A stretch of DNA of 64,000 nucleotides from UBA3700 sp964478025 (GCA_964478025.1 CAYZGK010000004.1:1-64000); one strand, 5' to 3'. Shown: positions 25,037 to 36,540, counted from the first letter of the stretch. A program made the numbers and translations. Notes: generated by a model from the letters alone, not told the origin.

Positions 25037-26704
25037 ATGAGTAAAAAAAGATGCTCGATTTTGTATATTTTTATTCTATGTGTGCTATTTGTTACTAGTA
25101 TTATTTTTTTGAACGCTTGTTCGTCAGAAAATTTAGTTTCCATTACTATAAGTGGTGATACAGAAATATTGGCAGGTAATTTTGATTTCTCAAATTATAT
25201 GGTTGAAGCAACATACGATACAGGAGAAGTTAAAAAAGTTGAATTAACAAAAGATATGCTATCTTCTGAGGATTATTTAAAAGTTTTTTCAGATGGAGAT
25301 AAAACTTTAACTATTAACTATGGTGGTTTAACTTGTGAACTTAACTTAAAGGTTTGTTTATATGAGTTTACAGATTTGAAATTTAATGATATAGAAACAA
25401 CATATTCAGGCTCATATGTAACAGCAGAAGTTGTTAATAATTATCCTGAAGGAACTACAGTTTACTACCCATCTGGGAATAGTTTTTTAAATGCTGGAAC
25501 TTATGAAGTTACAGCTATCGTTTCAAGAAGAAACTATATTACACAAACATTAACAGCAACAGTTGTTATTAATCAAGCAGAGTACGATATGTCAAATGTC
25601 TCATTTATAGATACTACTTTTGAATATGATGGGAAAGAGCATTCAACAGTAATTACAGGGGATTTACCAAGTGGTGTAACTGTAACATACCCGGATAATA
25701 ACAATAAAAAAACAAATGCTGGCACTTATGATGTTAAAGCTTGTTTTTCATTTGATGGAAACAACTATAAACAAATTCCAGATATGACTGCTAAAATGAC
25801 TATAAATAAGAAAAAATATAATACTGAGAATTTAACATTTAGCAGTGAAAAAATAACATATGATGGAAAGGAACATACATTGCAAGTTTCTAATTGCCCA
25901 TCAAATGTTAGAGTAGAATATCAAGTAGGAATGTATAAAAATGATAAATACACTGATATAACAGGCAGTAAATTAGTTGATGCTGATACATATTATTTTA
26001 CGGCAAAATTTTATTCAAATGATGTAAATTACGAAGATATTCCTGATATGCATGCTCAGTTAATTATTGATCAAGCAATCTATGATACAAGTATAATTTC
26101 AATGGATAGTAAGGAAGTGGATTATAATGGAAAACCTCAAACTCTTACTCCATATATGCTAGATGGTTCTAAAGATCTTCCAAGCGACTTATACATTTTG
26201 TATAGTTATTATACAAAAGATGGAAAAGAAATTATAGAATCATATGATGAAGATAATTCACCTATTTATGCTCAATCGGTTACTGATTATGGAACTTATG
26301 TGTATACTGTTCAGCTTTGGAGTAAAGATGAAAATTATTATGTAGATAGTGAATTAACTGCAACATTAATAATTAATAAAATAGATTATAATGTAGATGA
26401 TGTTTCAGTTGATGATTATAAATATACAGGAGAGAAAATAAGTGTAACTGTTAATAATATTCCTTCTGATTTAAGTGGAAATAAATTAGGAGTGAAACTT
26501 TCATATTTCACTGAAAAGCCAGCTTTGGATGAAAATGGCAAATATAATTACATAACAGACAACGAAGGGAACCCAGTAACTGGTGTAACTGATGAGGGTG
26601 ATTACTTTGTTATGATAGAATTTACGGATCAAAATAACGAAAACTATAACGAATTAAAACCTATAGTAAAATCCTTTAAGATAACAAAGGAGGCAAGTGT
26701 ATGA
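25037..26704 (+). CDS. Lipoprotein with Ig-like (MBG-type) repeats
   Basis: 555 aa. A lipoprotein signal peptide ends in the lipobox LNAC (about 27-30). A first Big_3-like domain (about 35-105) is followed by at least five repeats of about 80 residues. Each has a YDGKEH-like strand and a (N)AGTYxVxA or ADTYYFTA strand, as in MBG domains. It is extracellular and membrane tethered, probably structural or adhesive. It overlaps the VirD4 gene by 4 nt, so it belongs to the secretion operon. Confidence 0.82.
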   Translation: MSKKRCSILYIFILCVLFVTSIIFLNACSSENLVSITISGDTEILAGNFDFSNYMVEATYDTGEVKKVELTKDMLSSEDYLKVFSDGDKTLTINYGGLTCELNLKVCLYEFTDLKFNDIETTYSGSYVTAEVVNNYPEGTTVYYPSGNSFLNAGTYEVTAIVSRRNYITQTLTATVVINQAEYDMSNVSFIDTTFEYDGKEHSTVITGDLPSGVTVTYPDNNNKKTNAGTYDVKACFSFDGNNYKQIPDMTAKMTINKKKYNTENLTFSSEKITYDGKEHTLQVSNCPSNVRVEYQVGMYKNDKYTDITGSKLVDADTYYFTAKFYSNDVNYEDIPDMHAQLIIDQAIYDTSIISMDSKEVDYNGKPQTLTPYMLDGSKDLPSDLYILYSYYTKDGKEIIESYDEDNSPIYAQSVTDYGTYVYTVQLWSKDENYYVDSELTATLIINKIDYNVDDVSVDDYKYTGEKISVTVNNIPSDLSGNKLGVKLSYFTEKPALDENGKYNYITDNEGNPVTGVTDEGDYFVMIEFTDQNNENYNELKPIVKSFKITKEASV

Positions 26705-29052
26705 AGAAAAAATTAGAGTCTATAGGTATTATCGCATTAGTTAATCTAGTTATATCAAATATAGTAGTATTTGCTATACTTAGAACTTCAGTTAATTTTG
26801 GTGATTATCTAAGATACGAGATTTTCTTATTTGTATATTTAATGCTATTTTCAAATGTATTTTTCTCAAACAAGTTTTGTAGTGGAAAAGCTCAAGAATG
26901 GTTATTCTTCTTGTCAGTTTCTTTCTTAGTATCAAGTTTGCTTGCATACATTTTATATTCAATTATTATAAGTGATTGGAAAATGGACCAAATAGCATGG
27001 GTGGAAAGTATTAAATCTATAATTAATGTAGACTTTATGTTCTATGGTATAGCTCTTGCATTTTTAATTGCTTTTGTCGCTCTATATTGTGGTGTATTTG
27101 ATAGAGACATCTTAAGATTTGTAAGAACTTCTGGCCTTATTGGACAAGGAAAAATAAAGAGTATTGAAGCAAACCTTGAAAATTCACGTTGGATGAACCA
27201 AGAAGAAAAAGAAAAGAATTTTAAGAAATATTCTTACACAAAATTAGATAGTGTAAATAAAGATGGTATTCCTGTAATGGCACAAATGAATAGAAAAGGT
27301 AAAGATGAAACTATTATGTTTAATTCTCCTTGTCACTCAATTATCATTGGTGCAACAGGTTCTGGTAAGACAACAACATTTGTAAGTCCAATGATTCAAA
27401 TATTAGCTTCTACAAACGCTGGTTCTTCTATGGTAATGACAGACCCTAAGGGAGAATTATTTGCACTTCATTCTAAATATCTTCAAGAAAGGGGATATGA
27501 TGTAAAAGTTATTGATTTAAGAGATACATATTCATCATATAGATGGAATCCACTTGATGATATATGGGATAGTTATAGAAAATATGCAGAGGCTCATAAC
27601 AATGTTTATTTACACAAAGATAAATTACCAAAAGACAAACCTTTAGGAAGCAAAAAGGAAAGTTTTGAAGGTAAGGATTCTTGGTATGAATTTGAGGGAA
27701 AAGCTTATGCTGAATATCAAGACCTTGTAAATGCAATTAAAGTTTTCAAGAGAAAAACTTATGATGAAGTTTATGAAGATTTAAATGACTTAGTATCAGT
27801 TTTAATTCCAATAGAAAATGAAAGAGATCCTATGTGGGAAAAAGGTGCAAGAAGTATTGTACTTGCTACTCTTTTAGCTATGCTTGAAGATAGTGAAAAT
27901 GAAGCTTTAGGTATGACTAAAGAAAAGTTTAATTTCTTTAACATGGCTAAGATATTACAAAACTCAACAGAGGATTATAAGGAACTTAGAAGATATTTTG
28001 CAGGAAGAAGTCAATTATCTAAAGCTTTCTCATTATCAAAACAAGTTTGTGATGCAGCAGAATCAACACGTGCCTCATATATGTCAGTTGTATATGAAAA
28101 ATTAACATTATTTAATGATGCTGGTATTTGTGGATTAACATCATCCTCAGATTTTAAACCTGAAGATTTAGCTTTAAGACCAACTGCATTATTCTTAAAG
28201 ATTCCAGATGAAAAAACAACAAGACATAATTTGGCTGGAATATTTGTATTAAATTTATATAAACAACTTATAAAGGTAGCTTCGCTTAGAGAGGACTTAT
28301 CTTTACCTAGAAATGTTTATTATATACTTGATGAGTTTGGTAACATGCCAAAGATTGAAAACTTCGATAAGATGATAACAGTTGGTAGAAGCCGTAAGAT
28401 TTGGTTTAACATGATTGTTCAATCATATTCACAATTAAATAACGTTTATGGAGATAAGGTTGCAGATATCGTAAAGAGTAACTGTGGAGTAAAGATGTTT
28501 ATTGGTTCTAATGATATGACAACATGTAAAGAATTCTCTGAACTTTGTGGAAATATAACAGTTGTTACAAGATCTACAAGTGGTAGTGACATGGATAAAT
28601 CTATAAATGTTTCAACTCAAACTCAAGTTAGACCTCTTATTTATCCATCTGAACTTCAAAGACTTAATCATGGTTCAGATATAGGTCACTCAATTATAGT
28701 AACATTTGGTAATTATCCATTTAAGAGTTATTTTACCCCTAGTTTTAAGGTTCCTTTATATAAAATGGGTACAATGAATACAGAGTTTTTAAATGAAAGA
28801 TATTTTGATGAACAAGCTATCTTTTATGATATAAGCAAGAGAAACAGTTTAGTCTTTGGAAAACAAAAAGAAGTAGCTGTTAAAAATAAAGGAGTTAAAT
28901 TAACTCAAAACAAGAAAGAAGGTCTAGAGAATCAAAATAAAGAGGATCTAGCTCGTGATACTCAATTGTTTGATAGATTTATGAAGTTTAAGAAAGAACA
29001 TCCAGATCTTACTGAAAACGAAATATTTGATAGATTGGAGGGCTTGTCTTAG
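26701..29052 (+). CDS. VirD4/TraG-type coupling ATPase
   Basis: 783 aa. Four hydrophobic N-terminal segments (about 5-140), then a TraG/VirD4 ATPase core with Walker A GATGSGKTTT (about 219-228) and Walker B YYILDEFGNMP (about 539-549). VPIT4-type coupling proteins dock substrates, DNA-protein complexes or effectors, to a type IV secretion channel. The 783-aa length is normal once the Gram-positive membrane part is counted. AAAGGAGG lies before the start. No relaxase accompanies it. Confidence 0.93.
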   Translation: MKKKLESIGIIALVNLVISNIVVFAILRTSVNFGDYLRYEIFLFVYLMLFSNVFFSNKFCSGKAQEWLFFLSVSFLVSSLLAYILYSIIISDWKMDQIAWVESIKSIINVDFMFYGIALAFLIAFVALYCGVFDRDILRFVRTSGLIGQGKIKSIEANLENSRWMNQEEKEKNFKKYSYTKLDSVNKDGIPVMAQMNRKGKDETIMFNSPCHSIIIGATGSGKTTTFVSPMIQILASTNAGSSMVMTDPKGELFALHSKYLQERGYDVKVIDLRDTYSSYRWNPLDDIWDSYRKYAEAHNNVYLHKDKLPKDKPLGSKKESFEGKDSWYEFEGKAYAEYQDLVNAIKVFKRKTYDEVYEDLNDLVSVLIPIENERDPMWEKGARSIVLATLLAMLEDSENEALGMTKEKFNFFNMAKILQNSTEDYKELRRYFAGRSQLSKAFSLSKQVCDAAESTRASYMSVVYEKLTLFNDAGICGLTSSSDFKPEDLALRPTALFLKIPDEKTTRHNLAGIFVLNLYKQLIKVASLREDLSLPRNVYYILDEFGNMPKIENFDKMITVGRSRKIWFNMIVQSYSQLNNVYGDKVADIVKSNCGVKMFIGSNDMTTCKEFSELCGNITVVTRSTSGSDMDKSINVSTQTQVRPLIYPSELQRLNHGSDIGHSIIVTFGNYPFKSYFTPSFKVPLYKMGTMNTEFLNERYFDEQAIFYDISKRNSLVFGKQKEVAVKNKGVKLTQNKKEGLENQNKEDLARDTQLFDRFMKFKKEHPDLTENEIFDRLEGLS

Positions 29053-29067
29053 ACAAAGGTAAAATAA

Positions 29068-32000
29068 ATGAAAATGAAAAATGCTTTTTCTAAAATAGCG
29101 GTTATAGCCGTACTTATATTAAATCTTTGTTTTGTATCAGTTTTCGCTAATACAGATAGTGTTAGTGCTGCAAGTGCAATAGATGAAACTACAATGGGAA
29201 TTGTATTTTTCTCAGAAAACAGTGTAGATGAAAGTGGAAATCTTATTCCAGATAGTTCAGGTAAAATTACTGTTGGAGTTAATATCTCAAAGAAAAATGA
29301 TGGCATAAGTTTCTCTTTAAAAACAAGAGATATGAGTGCTATAGAGTCTCTTGGTGATTATGAGGCTAAATCTAATGATTACCATATAACAACAACATCA
29401 ACAAAAGATTCAACTCAATATTTTAGTATTCAAACATATCAAACAAATGCTTCAAATTTAATTACTAGTAATCAAGCATATGGTTTAACTAGAGTGTTTG
29501 AAATAGTACTTTGTAATATAACAACTGATAGCGGTTGTGATTATGTAATATATAATGATTTAAATAGAAGCACAAGTGGAAAGAGTAGTTATACTTGTCG
29601 AGTTCAAACGGAATATGATTATAAATACTCTACATTAAGTGGTAAAAATGGTCTATATTTTGATGATTACTTAAACGGAAGTAGTTTTTCTTCTATTTGG
29701 ATTGGAAGTAATGGAGTTTACTACCAAACACCAACATCATATATAGGTTTTTCAGTAGATAATGATTCATACTATAGTTTTGAGCAATCATTTAATAGAT
29801 TTGTATCAAGTGGATATGTAGTAAAATATTATAAAACTGATTGGGCAGATATTTATTATGGTGGTTCTGCGGTTATATCAGAAAGTGGATGGTGTACAAT
29901 TGAGACACCAGCAGTACTTAATATGTTAGATAGTGAAGATACTTCTGTATTCTATTCAGAGTATTATGATCCAAGAAGCGATGGCGCTCCAATTCTATTT
30001 GGTGAAAATAAGTATGCTCATAATAATAATGATGAATATAGATATTATTTAACAAATAATGCAAAAAATTGGTTAAACAACCATACGGGATATCAAGTAT
30101 ATAACACATTAGATCCTATGTATAATCATGCTTATTCATATTATTCAAGAGAATCTTATGATTTCCCATCAGTAACAGGTAAAGTTTATAAAAGCAACTC
30201 AGAGGATTTCACATTAAAAGTTTCAAGAGATTCTACCTGGAAAATGAATTTTGAATATTTTAGATTAGATAGTGAATTATATGATATAAACTCACCAAAG
30301 ATAACAAATACATTATTTGATGAAATTACTTCAACAGATAATAAAACTTTGCGTATTACTATTCGTTTTTCTGAACCTGTTCATTTCCCAACAGATTTGA
30401 CAGATAAGAGTGGTTTATCTCTTACTGCTTATGCAAATAATAATGGAAAAACTCCACTTGAATTTAAATATGCAGGTGGTGAAGGTTCCGATACTTTATA
30501 TTTTGATTGCGACTTATCTCAATATGAAAATTTAGCAGCATATAAAATAACAAAGATATCTTCAATTAAATTTAGAGCTTATGATACATTTAGTTCAACA
30601 TTTACTTCAAATGTATATGATTATGCTTATAACTTTAATCTAAAGAATAATGCAGTTGATGTTAGCTCTTTTACAAAAGGTGATGGATTAACTTTTGATA
30701 CAAGTATAGATTTACGTGAACCTAGTGTTTCAACAAAGATAGTTACAAATTATTCAGAAACAGCAATGTCACATACAGTAAACGTTACAGTATCTGATAT
30801 GGAAAATAAAGGTTCTAAGCTTTACTACACATGGGTAAATGCTGATGATGTACAAGATCCTGAAACTTATGTTCCAGAAAGTTATGATAATTGCGAAACT
30901 ATAACCCCAACATCACTTACAATTACAGGAGAAAAGTTTAATGGAAATTATTATCTTTACTACAAGGCAAAATCAGCTTACGGTAAGGAAACTTTAGGTT
31001 ATGTGAATAAAGTTTTAAGTTTTGATAATACGCCGCCGACAATCTCTTCAATTACGCTTGGAGAAGTAAATGCTGCAGTTTCTAGTAGAGACTTTGTAAT
31101 TAGTATTGAAGGGGAAACTACGGACTTAAGCGAGATTTATATATACTATAGATTACTTGGCCAAACATCATGGACTCAAAAAGAAGTATATAAATTATCT
31201 GGAAGTACATCTCCTATTGGTACATTAAGTTCATTTACATATGATAGTAATACTAATTTATCTACAGCAACGTTAAATGTAAGTGCTGTTGATGGGCTTT
31301 CAATGAATGATAATGAAAGTAAGAGATTCTATTTTAAATTTACAACATATGATACGGCAGGAAACCAATATACATATGAAATAAATGAATCATATCTATT
31401 TGATACATCAGATCGCTGCTCATTAAATATGACAATATCTGGAACACCTTATACTGTTTATGAGACAATTGATACAAGTTCTTCAACTACTGTAAATGAT
31501 ACTGAAAGCTTATATATAAATAGTTACTTAGCTAGCAATTTTACTCTTACATTTAAGTTATTATCATCTACATCTGCTATCACTTTAGATTCGATGTACA
31601 AAGGTGATGAAGATATAACTTCAACATTTAGTGACTATTTTACATGTGAAGATACAACTGAAGGTGCTGACGCTGACTTAAGACATGTTTATACGATGAA
31701 GTATAAAGGCACAAGTGGTGGATATTATTCATTTAGATTAAGTGGGGATTCAAAATTATCTGAAACATTCTCATTCTACATTGTAGGAGATGGAGATAAT
31801 GTTGCAGGCTATAGTGAAATTGAAAATAATAGACTACTTATAAATAAAATTTGGGTAGTTAGTGATGTTAAATATTATTGGCTATCTGAAAATAATACAG
31901 TTGCAACAAGTGAAAATTATAACGATAGTAAAAACCTATCACTTGTATTTTCATCTAAAGATAGAGCTTACGATTATTACTACTTTATGGAAATGCAAGA

Positions 32001-35000
32001 CATTTCGTTATGCACCGTAACAAGTACAATTGCAAATGCATTAAATGGTGGCTATAGTGAAGTATTTAAGAAAGCTCAAAATGAGACAATGGTTGCTGAG
32101 GTTGGCCAAACATGGATTTGTTATAAATCTGCTTCTTGGGATCAACAATCTGATTCTAAAAACTGGAATTACTATTTCTATAGCACAAGTACAGAAACTG
32201 AAATTAATACAAGAGCATTCTCTTCAAATTTACGTTCTGCAATTGATTCAGTTGTAAATAAAATTGTAAATAAGGGAAGTTATTCTTATCTAACTAGTGA
32301 TGATGGATTAAATAGCGTTGGTGTACCTACAATAGATGAATCTCGTATTCATGCAACTGCATTATCTATTGATGTAAATAAAAGAGGAACAGCATTTAAA
32401 TCTCCAGTTACATATGTTGGAGATAGTGATATTTACTCTCCATATTATGTAGATGAATCAAGTAATGAATATCCAATTGCTGTGCAAAAATTGACTGCTA
32501 GTGATTACACAATTATTTACTTTAAAAAACATACAGGAAGTACTTATGAAAAGGTAAGTGTAACAGGTACATATTACCTTAAAGATGTAATTAATGGCAC
32601 AGGTTTATATGACATTATTGAAAGAGATGTAAATGGTGCTAGAAAATATACAGTTTATATAGATAATTCATCTCCAGAATTAAATATTTACTATGACAAT
32701 AATAGTGGAACAACTTCAATGGTTATAAATGAAGAGTATGCAAGTAGAGGGGCAACACTAAATGTTAAGTCCTTTGCATTTAGTTCTTTAAATGATGCCG
32801 ATGAATATGCATACGTTGCTTTATTTACATCAGGTGGTGTTTATAAGGGTGCATACCTTGCAAGTGAACTTGGCGGAGTTGTTTTAGATGAGGGAAGATA
32901 TAGCCTTCAAGTATATGATAGATCTGGAAATAATTATAGTTTTGTTTTAAGAATTAGTTCTGCTGATTTACAAAGTTCATGTTCTTATACAAATGAGAAA
33001 AATAAATATGTTCAATTTAGTTGTACATATTCAAGAGATGATGTTTATAGATTTGAAATTTATTTAGACAACGTACTAGTTCTAGATAATATGGATTCAC
33101 TAAAGAGCAATAAAGTTACTTTCTATGATGGTGGTGAATATAGATTCTATGTTGAAGACTTGTTTGGAAATATTTATGAACAAACAACAACTTTAATTAG
33201 AGAAATACCTCAAGTAACTTGGTATTTTGATTTAAATGGAAATATAACTAAGTTTGATGAAACGTCAACATCTCAATTAGGTTTCATTAAGACAAAGCTT
33301 GGAACAAATAGTTATTTAATTACAAGTACAGGAAGTGTAAGTTTCCGTTATCCAACTGGTGAAAACTATAAGTATGAGTTCTTATCTGGAAGTGGAACAT
33401 TAAGACATACTGGAACTTATAATGAAGTATCTATTAATGAAAAAGATAATTGGCAAGTTAAGATATATTATGAAGACTATAGTGATGTATTTGTTACATT
33501 TACTGGAAAATCTGATGTATCAGCCCCAACTATCTCAGCAACAACAAATAGAACAAAATATTCATATAACGATGAAGATGAAGATAAGTTTAACGAATAC
33601 TTTGAGTCAATTAAAGCTACAGCGAAAGTTGGCGATATTATAAACTTAACTGATGTTTCATTTACTCAAACAGATATAGTAACACAAACAATTGCAGCAG
33701 GTGAGATTGTAAGTGGAAGTATCGTTAGAATTAGTGTTTCAGATTTATCTGGTATATATAAATGGTCATACTCATATAATGGTACAGTAACTGAGGTTGC
33801 TGAAGATGTTTCAATAATATCTTTAAGCAAAGAAGGAAGCTATGTAATTTCCGCAACCGATAAACTTGGAAATGTTTCTTCATTCAACTTTAGTATTGGT
33901 AAATCTAAATATACAGAAATCTTAGTTGATGATGTTGCAGTAAGTTCAGATTATGGTAATAAAAATGTAATTGCATCAGTTGAGGGAAGTGGCGTATTTG
34001 CATTTATAGTTGAAGGTGAATACTATAAACTTACAACAAATGGAGAAAATTTAATTCGTACAATTTATAAGATTGCTAGTGATGATTCTTCAAATTTAAT
34101 AACAAGTGCTGAAGATGTAGTAATAAGCGATAAATTAACAAGCACAGGCGTTGTTATAAAGGAATATGAATCAGGTGTTGTTAAAGCTTATTTAGAAGAT
34201 GGTAGAGTTTATATAGCAGTTTCACTTAACGAGGAAGAAGAAGGAAAAGTTAATAAATTAACAATAAATATGCGTGTTTCTTCAAATTCTGCAGTAGATT
34301 GCATGTATACATCTACTGAAATATCTGATGAAAAATCTTATTTAACATATACCTTAAATGGTGAAACGCATGAACTTTCAGATACATTATATATAAATAA
34401 AGATTGTACATTTACATTAACTGATGATATTAAATCAGCAGCTGTGTATTATTCTGAAACTGATGATTATGACAATATATATGAAAATTTAATTGCTTTA
34501 TTATTAAGAAATTTTGATGGGTATGAAGAATCTTATACATGTAGTAATCAAGGTTTCTATGTCATTGAAGCATTTAACAAATATGGTAATTGTAGCTCAA
34601 TAAAAGTTTTATATAGCGTAAACATATTAGTTGTAGGAAGTGTAGAATACTTAGATGGCGAAAAGGCATCTTATTCAACAGATTATGAAAACGACTTATA
34701 TTCAAATAATTCTATAACAATAAATGTTTATAAGGATATTACATTTACTGTTACTAGAAATGGTTTAGCTTATTCTCCAAATGTTGAATATACTGATGAA
34801 AAGGTATCAATAAGTGTAATTGGAGATGGTGATTATACAATTACTATTAAAGATAAGTATGGCAATGAAATAACAAGATATGCGCATATTAAGCAAACTG
34901 ATTTTGAATACAATTCAAACTGGCTTGATGGATTTAATAGTAAAGCCTTAAGAGTAAGCGAAGGTTATACAAATATAAAAGTTTCATTTAATAAGGATAA

Positions 35001-36489
35001 AGTATTAGATAGTGCAATGTTTGTATCTATAACATTAAATGATGCAACTACAATTGTTCTAGATAAGTTATCTGAAAAGCAAGTTTCATTTAAAGACATT
35101 TGTGTAGGCGATGATGGTGATGGCGTATATGAAATTGTATTTAGAGATATATATGGAAATAAGGCAACAAAAGTTGTAAATTATACATCTACATCTCCTT
35201 TAACTATTTCAAGACTTACAAGAAGCATGGCAAGAGAATATTATTCAATGGATGGACTAACGACTGTTTATAGTAATAAGACAATAAACTTTGCATGTAC
35301 TGCTTCAAAATATGAGTTTAAAGTTAACTCTGAAAAGAAAGATATTCCATACACATTAGAATTCCCAAGTGAAGCTAATAGTGGAAAGTTTGAATATAAA
35401 ATAGAATACATAGACGAATATGGATTTGAATATAACATAACATGTGTTTTATATAGAACTACAATAGAATTCTCAACAAGCGAGATGATGGTTGTAGATG
35501 GTGTTACAAAAGATCCAGTATCAGTAACTTTTGATTCAAATTGTACCGCACAAATTTCTTTAAATGGTGAATCATTAGGCGTATATACAAGTGGTGAAAA
35601 ATACTCAAGAGATGGAAGTTATATTATCTCTATTTCGGATATAGCAGGTAACAATGTTAACTATTCAATAAAGAGAGATAGCGTAGCAGATTTCTGCTTA
35701 TATGTTGGAAGTACAGATAATAAATTAGTAAGTGGTGAAATTACTAATAATTCTACAGTTTACTTTACTTCACTTAACGGAGATGTTGTAGAGATTAGTT
35801 CTGTTTATCATAATGGTGCTGAAGTTTCAAATTATGATTCTACAATTTTTACTGGAAGTGGTAAGTGGGAAATTGTAGTAAAAGATTCAATAGGTAATCA
35901 AGATTATTTCTGTTTCTATATAGTTAGCCATGAATTAATAGAGTTTGAATACACAACACCATATGGATTTAGAATAACTGAAATTACATATGACGCTGGT
36001 GGTGGTAAAGTTGATTGGCTTGAAGCAGTAGAAAACTTAGAAAATAATGATTACATGAAGTTTGAAGAAAGTGGTGAGTATAGTGTTGTAATGTTATCTT
36101 CTATAACAGGTCAATCATCAAACTTCACAATAACAATAGATAAGACAGTACCAAATATTGTTTTAGATGGCGTAAATGCTGGTGAAACAACAAAATCTAA
36201 TGTAACAGTATCTGGTTATAAATCTGGCGATACAATATATATTTATAAAGATGGCGCTCTTATAAATACAATTACTGCAGTGACAGTATCAGATGTACCT
36301 ACAATTACAGAAAAAGGAAATTATAGAATTGTAGTTGTAAATGAAGCAGGTGGTGTATCTGAGGTTGAATTTACAAGAGTTTATACAGCAAACGTTGCAA
36401 CTAGTGTACTTATTATAGTTTGTATAGTTGCAGTAAGTATAGGATTATTCTTAGGACTTCTATTCCGTAAACGTTCGAGAATAGAATAA
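29068..36489 (+). CDS. Giant surface protein with signal peptide and C-terminal anchor
   Basis: 2473 aa. An N-terminal signal peptide ends near residue 28-35 (VFANTDSVSAASA). A very long Ser/Thr/Tyr-rich beta-type exodomain follows, with recurring Ig-like units (FDNTPPTISSI, VDNSSPELNIYYD, TVPNIVLDG and many SGEYxxxxxDxxGN strands). A C-terminal helix (about 2443-2464) ends in a basic RKRSR tail. It has no LPXTG. The topology is one-pass with about 2400 residues outside. Its place between VirD4 and the VirB2-like gene points to an adhesin or bridge for target-cell contact. Domain names beyond Ig-like are not assignable by eye. Confidence 0.82.
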   Translation: MKMKNAFSKIAVIAVLILNLCFVSVFANTDSVSAASAIDETTMGIVFFSENSVDESGNLIPDSSGKITVGVNISKKNDGISFSLKTRDMSAIESLGDYEAKSNDYHITTTSTKDSTQYFSIQTYQTNASNLITSNQAYGLTRVFEIVLCNITTDSGCDYVIYNDLNRSTSGKSSYTCRVQTEYDYKYSTLSGKNGLYFDDYLNGSSFSSIWIGSNGVYYQTPTSYIGFSVDNDSYYSFEQSFNRFVSSGYVVKYYKTDWADIYYGGSAVISESGWCTIETPAVLNMLDSEDTSVFYSEYYDPRSDGAPILFGENKYAHNNNDEYRYYLTNNAKNWLNNHTGYQVYNTLDPMYNHAYSYYSRESYDFPSVTGKVYKSNSEDFTLKVSRDSTWKMNFEYFRLDSELYDINSPKITNTLFDEITSTDNKTLRITIRFSEPVHFPTDLTDKSGLSLTAYANNNGKTPLEFKYAGGEGSDTLYFDCDLSQYENLAAYKITKISSIKFRAYDTFSSTFTSNVYDYAYNFNLKNNAVDVSSFTKGDGLTFDTSIDLREPSVSTKIVTNYSETAMSHTVNVTVSDMENKGSKLYYTWVNADDVQDPETYVPESYDNCETITPTSLTITGEKFNGNYYLYYKAKSAYGKETLGYVNKVLSFDNTPPTISSITLGEVNAAVSSRDFVISIEGETTDLSEIYIYYRLLGQTSWTQKEVYKLSGSTSPIGTLSSFTYDSNTNLSTATLNVSAVDGLSMNDNESKRFYFKFTTYDTAGNQYTYEINESYLFDTSDRCSLNMTISGTPYTVYETIDTSSSTTVNDTESLYINSYLASNFTLTFKLLSSTSAITLDSMYKGDEDITSTFSDYFTCEDTTEGADADLRHVYTMKYKGTSGGYYSFRLSGDSKLSETFSFYIVGDGDNVAGYSEIENNRLLINKIWVVSDVKYYWLSENNTVATSENYNDSKNLSLVFSSKDRAYDYYYFMEMQDISLCTVTSTIANALNGGYSEVFKKAQNETMVAEVGQTWICYKSASWDQQSDSKNWNYYFYSTSTETEINTRAFSSNLRSAIDSVVNKIVNKGSYSYLTSDDGLNSVGVPTIDESRIHATALSIDVNKRGTAFKSPVTYVGDSDIYSPYYVDESSNEYPIAVQKLTASDYTIIYFKKHTGSTYEKVSVTGTYYLKDVINGTGLYDIIERDVNGARKYTVYIDNSSPELNIYYDNNSGTTSMVINEEYASRGATLNVKSFAFSSLNDADEYAYVALFTSGGVYKGAYLASELGGVVLDEGRYSLQVYDRSGNNYSFVLRISSADLQSSCSYTNEKNKYVQFSCTYSRDDVYRFEIYLDNVLVLDNMDSLKSNKVTFYDGGEYRFYVEDLFGNIYEQTTTLIREIPQVTWYFDLNGNITKFDETSTSQLGFIKTKLGTNSYLITSTGSVSFRYPTGENYKYEFLSGSGTLRHTGTYNEVSINEKDNWQVKIYYEDYSDVFVTFTGKSDVSAPTISATTNRTKYSYNDEDEDKFNEYFESIKATAKVGDIINLTDVSFTQTDIVTQTIAAGEIVSGSIVRISVSDLSGIYKWSYSYNGTVTEVAEDVSIISLSKEGSYVISATDKLGNVSSFNFSIGKSKYTEILVDDVAVSSDYGNKNVIASVEGSGVFAFIVEGEYYKLTTNGENLIRTIYKIASDDSSNLITSAEDVVISDKLTSTGVVIKEYESGVVKAYLEDGRVYIAVSLNEEEEGKVNKLTINMRVSSNSAVDCMYTSTEISDEKSYLTYTLNGETHELSDTLYINKDCTFTLTDDIKSAAVYYSETDDYDNIYENLIALLLRNFDGYEESYTCSNQGFYVIEAFNKYGNCSSIKVLYSVNILVVGSVEYLDGEKASYSTDYENDLYSNNSITINVYKDITFTVTRNGLAYSPNVEYTDEKVSISVIGDGDYTITIKDKYGNEITRYAHIKQTDFEYNSNWLDGFNSKALRVSEGYTNIKVSFNKDKVLDSAMFVSITLNDATTIVLDKLSEKQVSFKDICVGDDGDGVYEIVFRDIYGNKATKVVNYTSTSPLTISRLTRSMAREYYSMDGLTTVYSNKTINFACTASKYEFKVNSEKKDIPYTLEFPSEANSGKFEYKIEYIDEYGFEYNITCVLYRTTIEFSTSEMMVVDGVTKDPVSVTFDSNCTAQISLNGESLGVYTSGEKYSRDGSYIISISDIAGNNVNYSIKRDSVADFCLYVGSTDNKLVSGEITNNSTVYFTSLNGDVVEISSVYHNGAEVSNYDSTIFTGSGKWEIVVKDSIGNQDYFCFYIVSHELIEFEYTTPYGFRITEITYDAGGGKVDWLEAVENLENNDYMKFEESGEYSVVMLSSITGQSSNFTITIDKTVPNIVLDGVNAGETTKSNVTVSGYKSGDTIYIYKDGALINTITAVTVSDVPTITEKGNYRIVVVNEAGGVSEVEFTRVYTANVATSVLIIVCIVAVSIGLFLGLLFRKRSRIE

Positions 36490-36540
36490 TAAAATAAAAA
36501 AAATATAAAAGAAAAAACATTTTACAGGAGGATAGAAAAG

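Noticed and set aside
32045..33643. Small plus-strand frames inside the giant surface protein gene
   Set aside because: Out-of-frame shadows with no ribosome site and unnatural composition.
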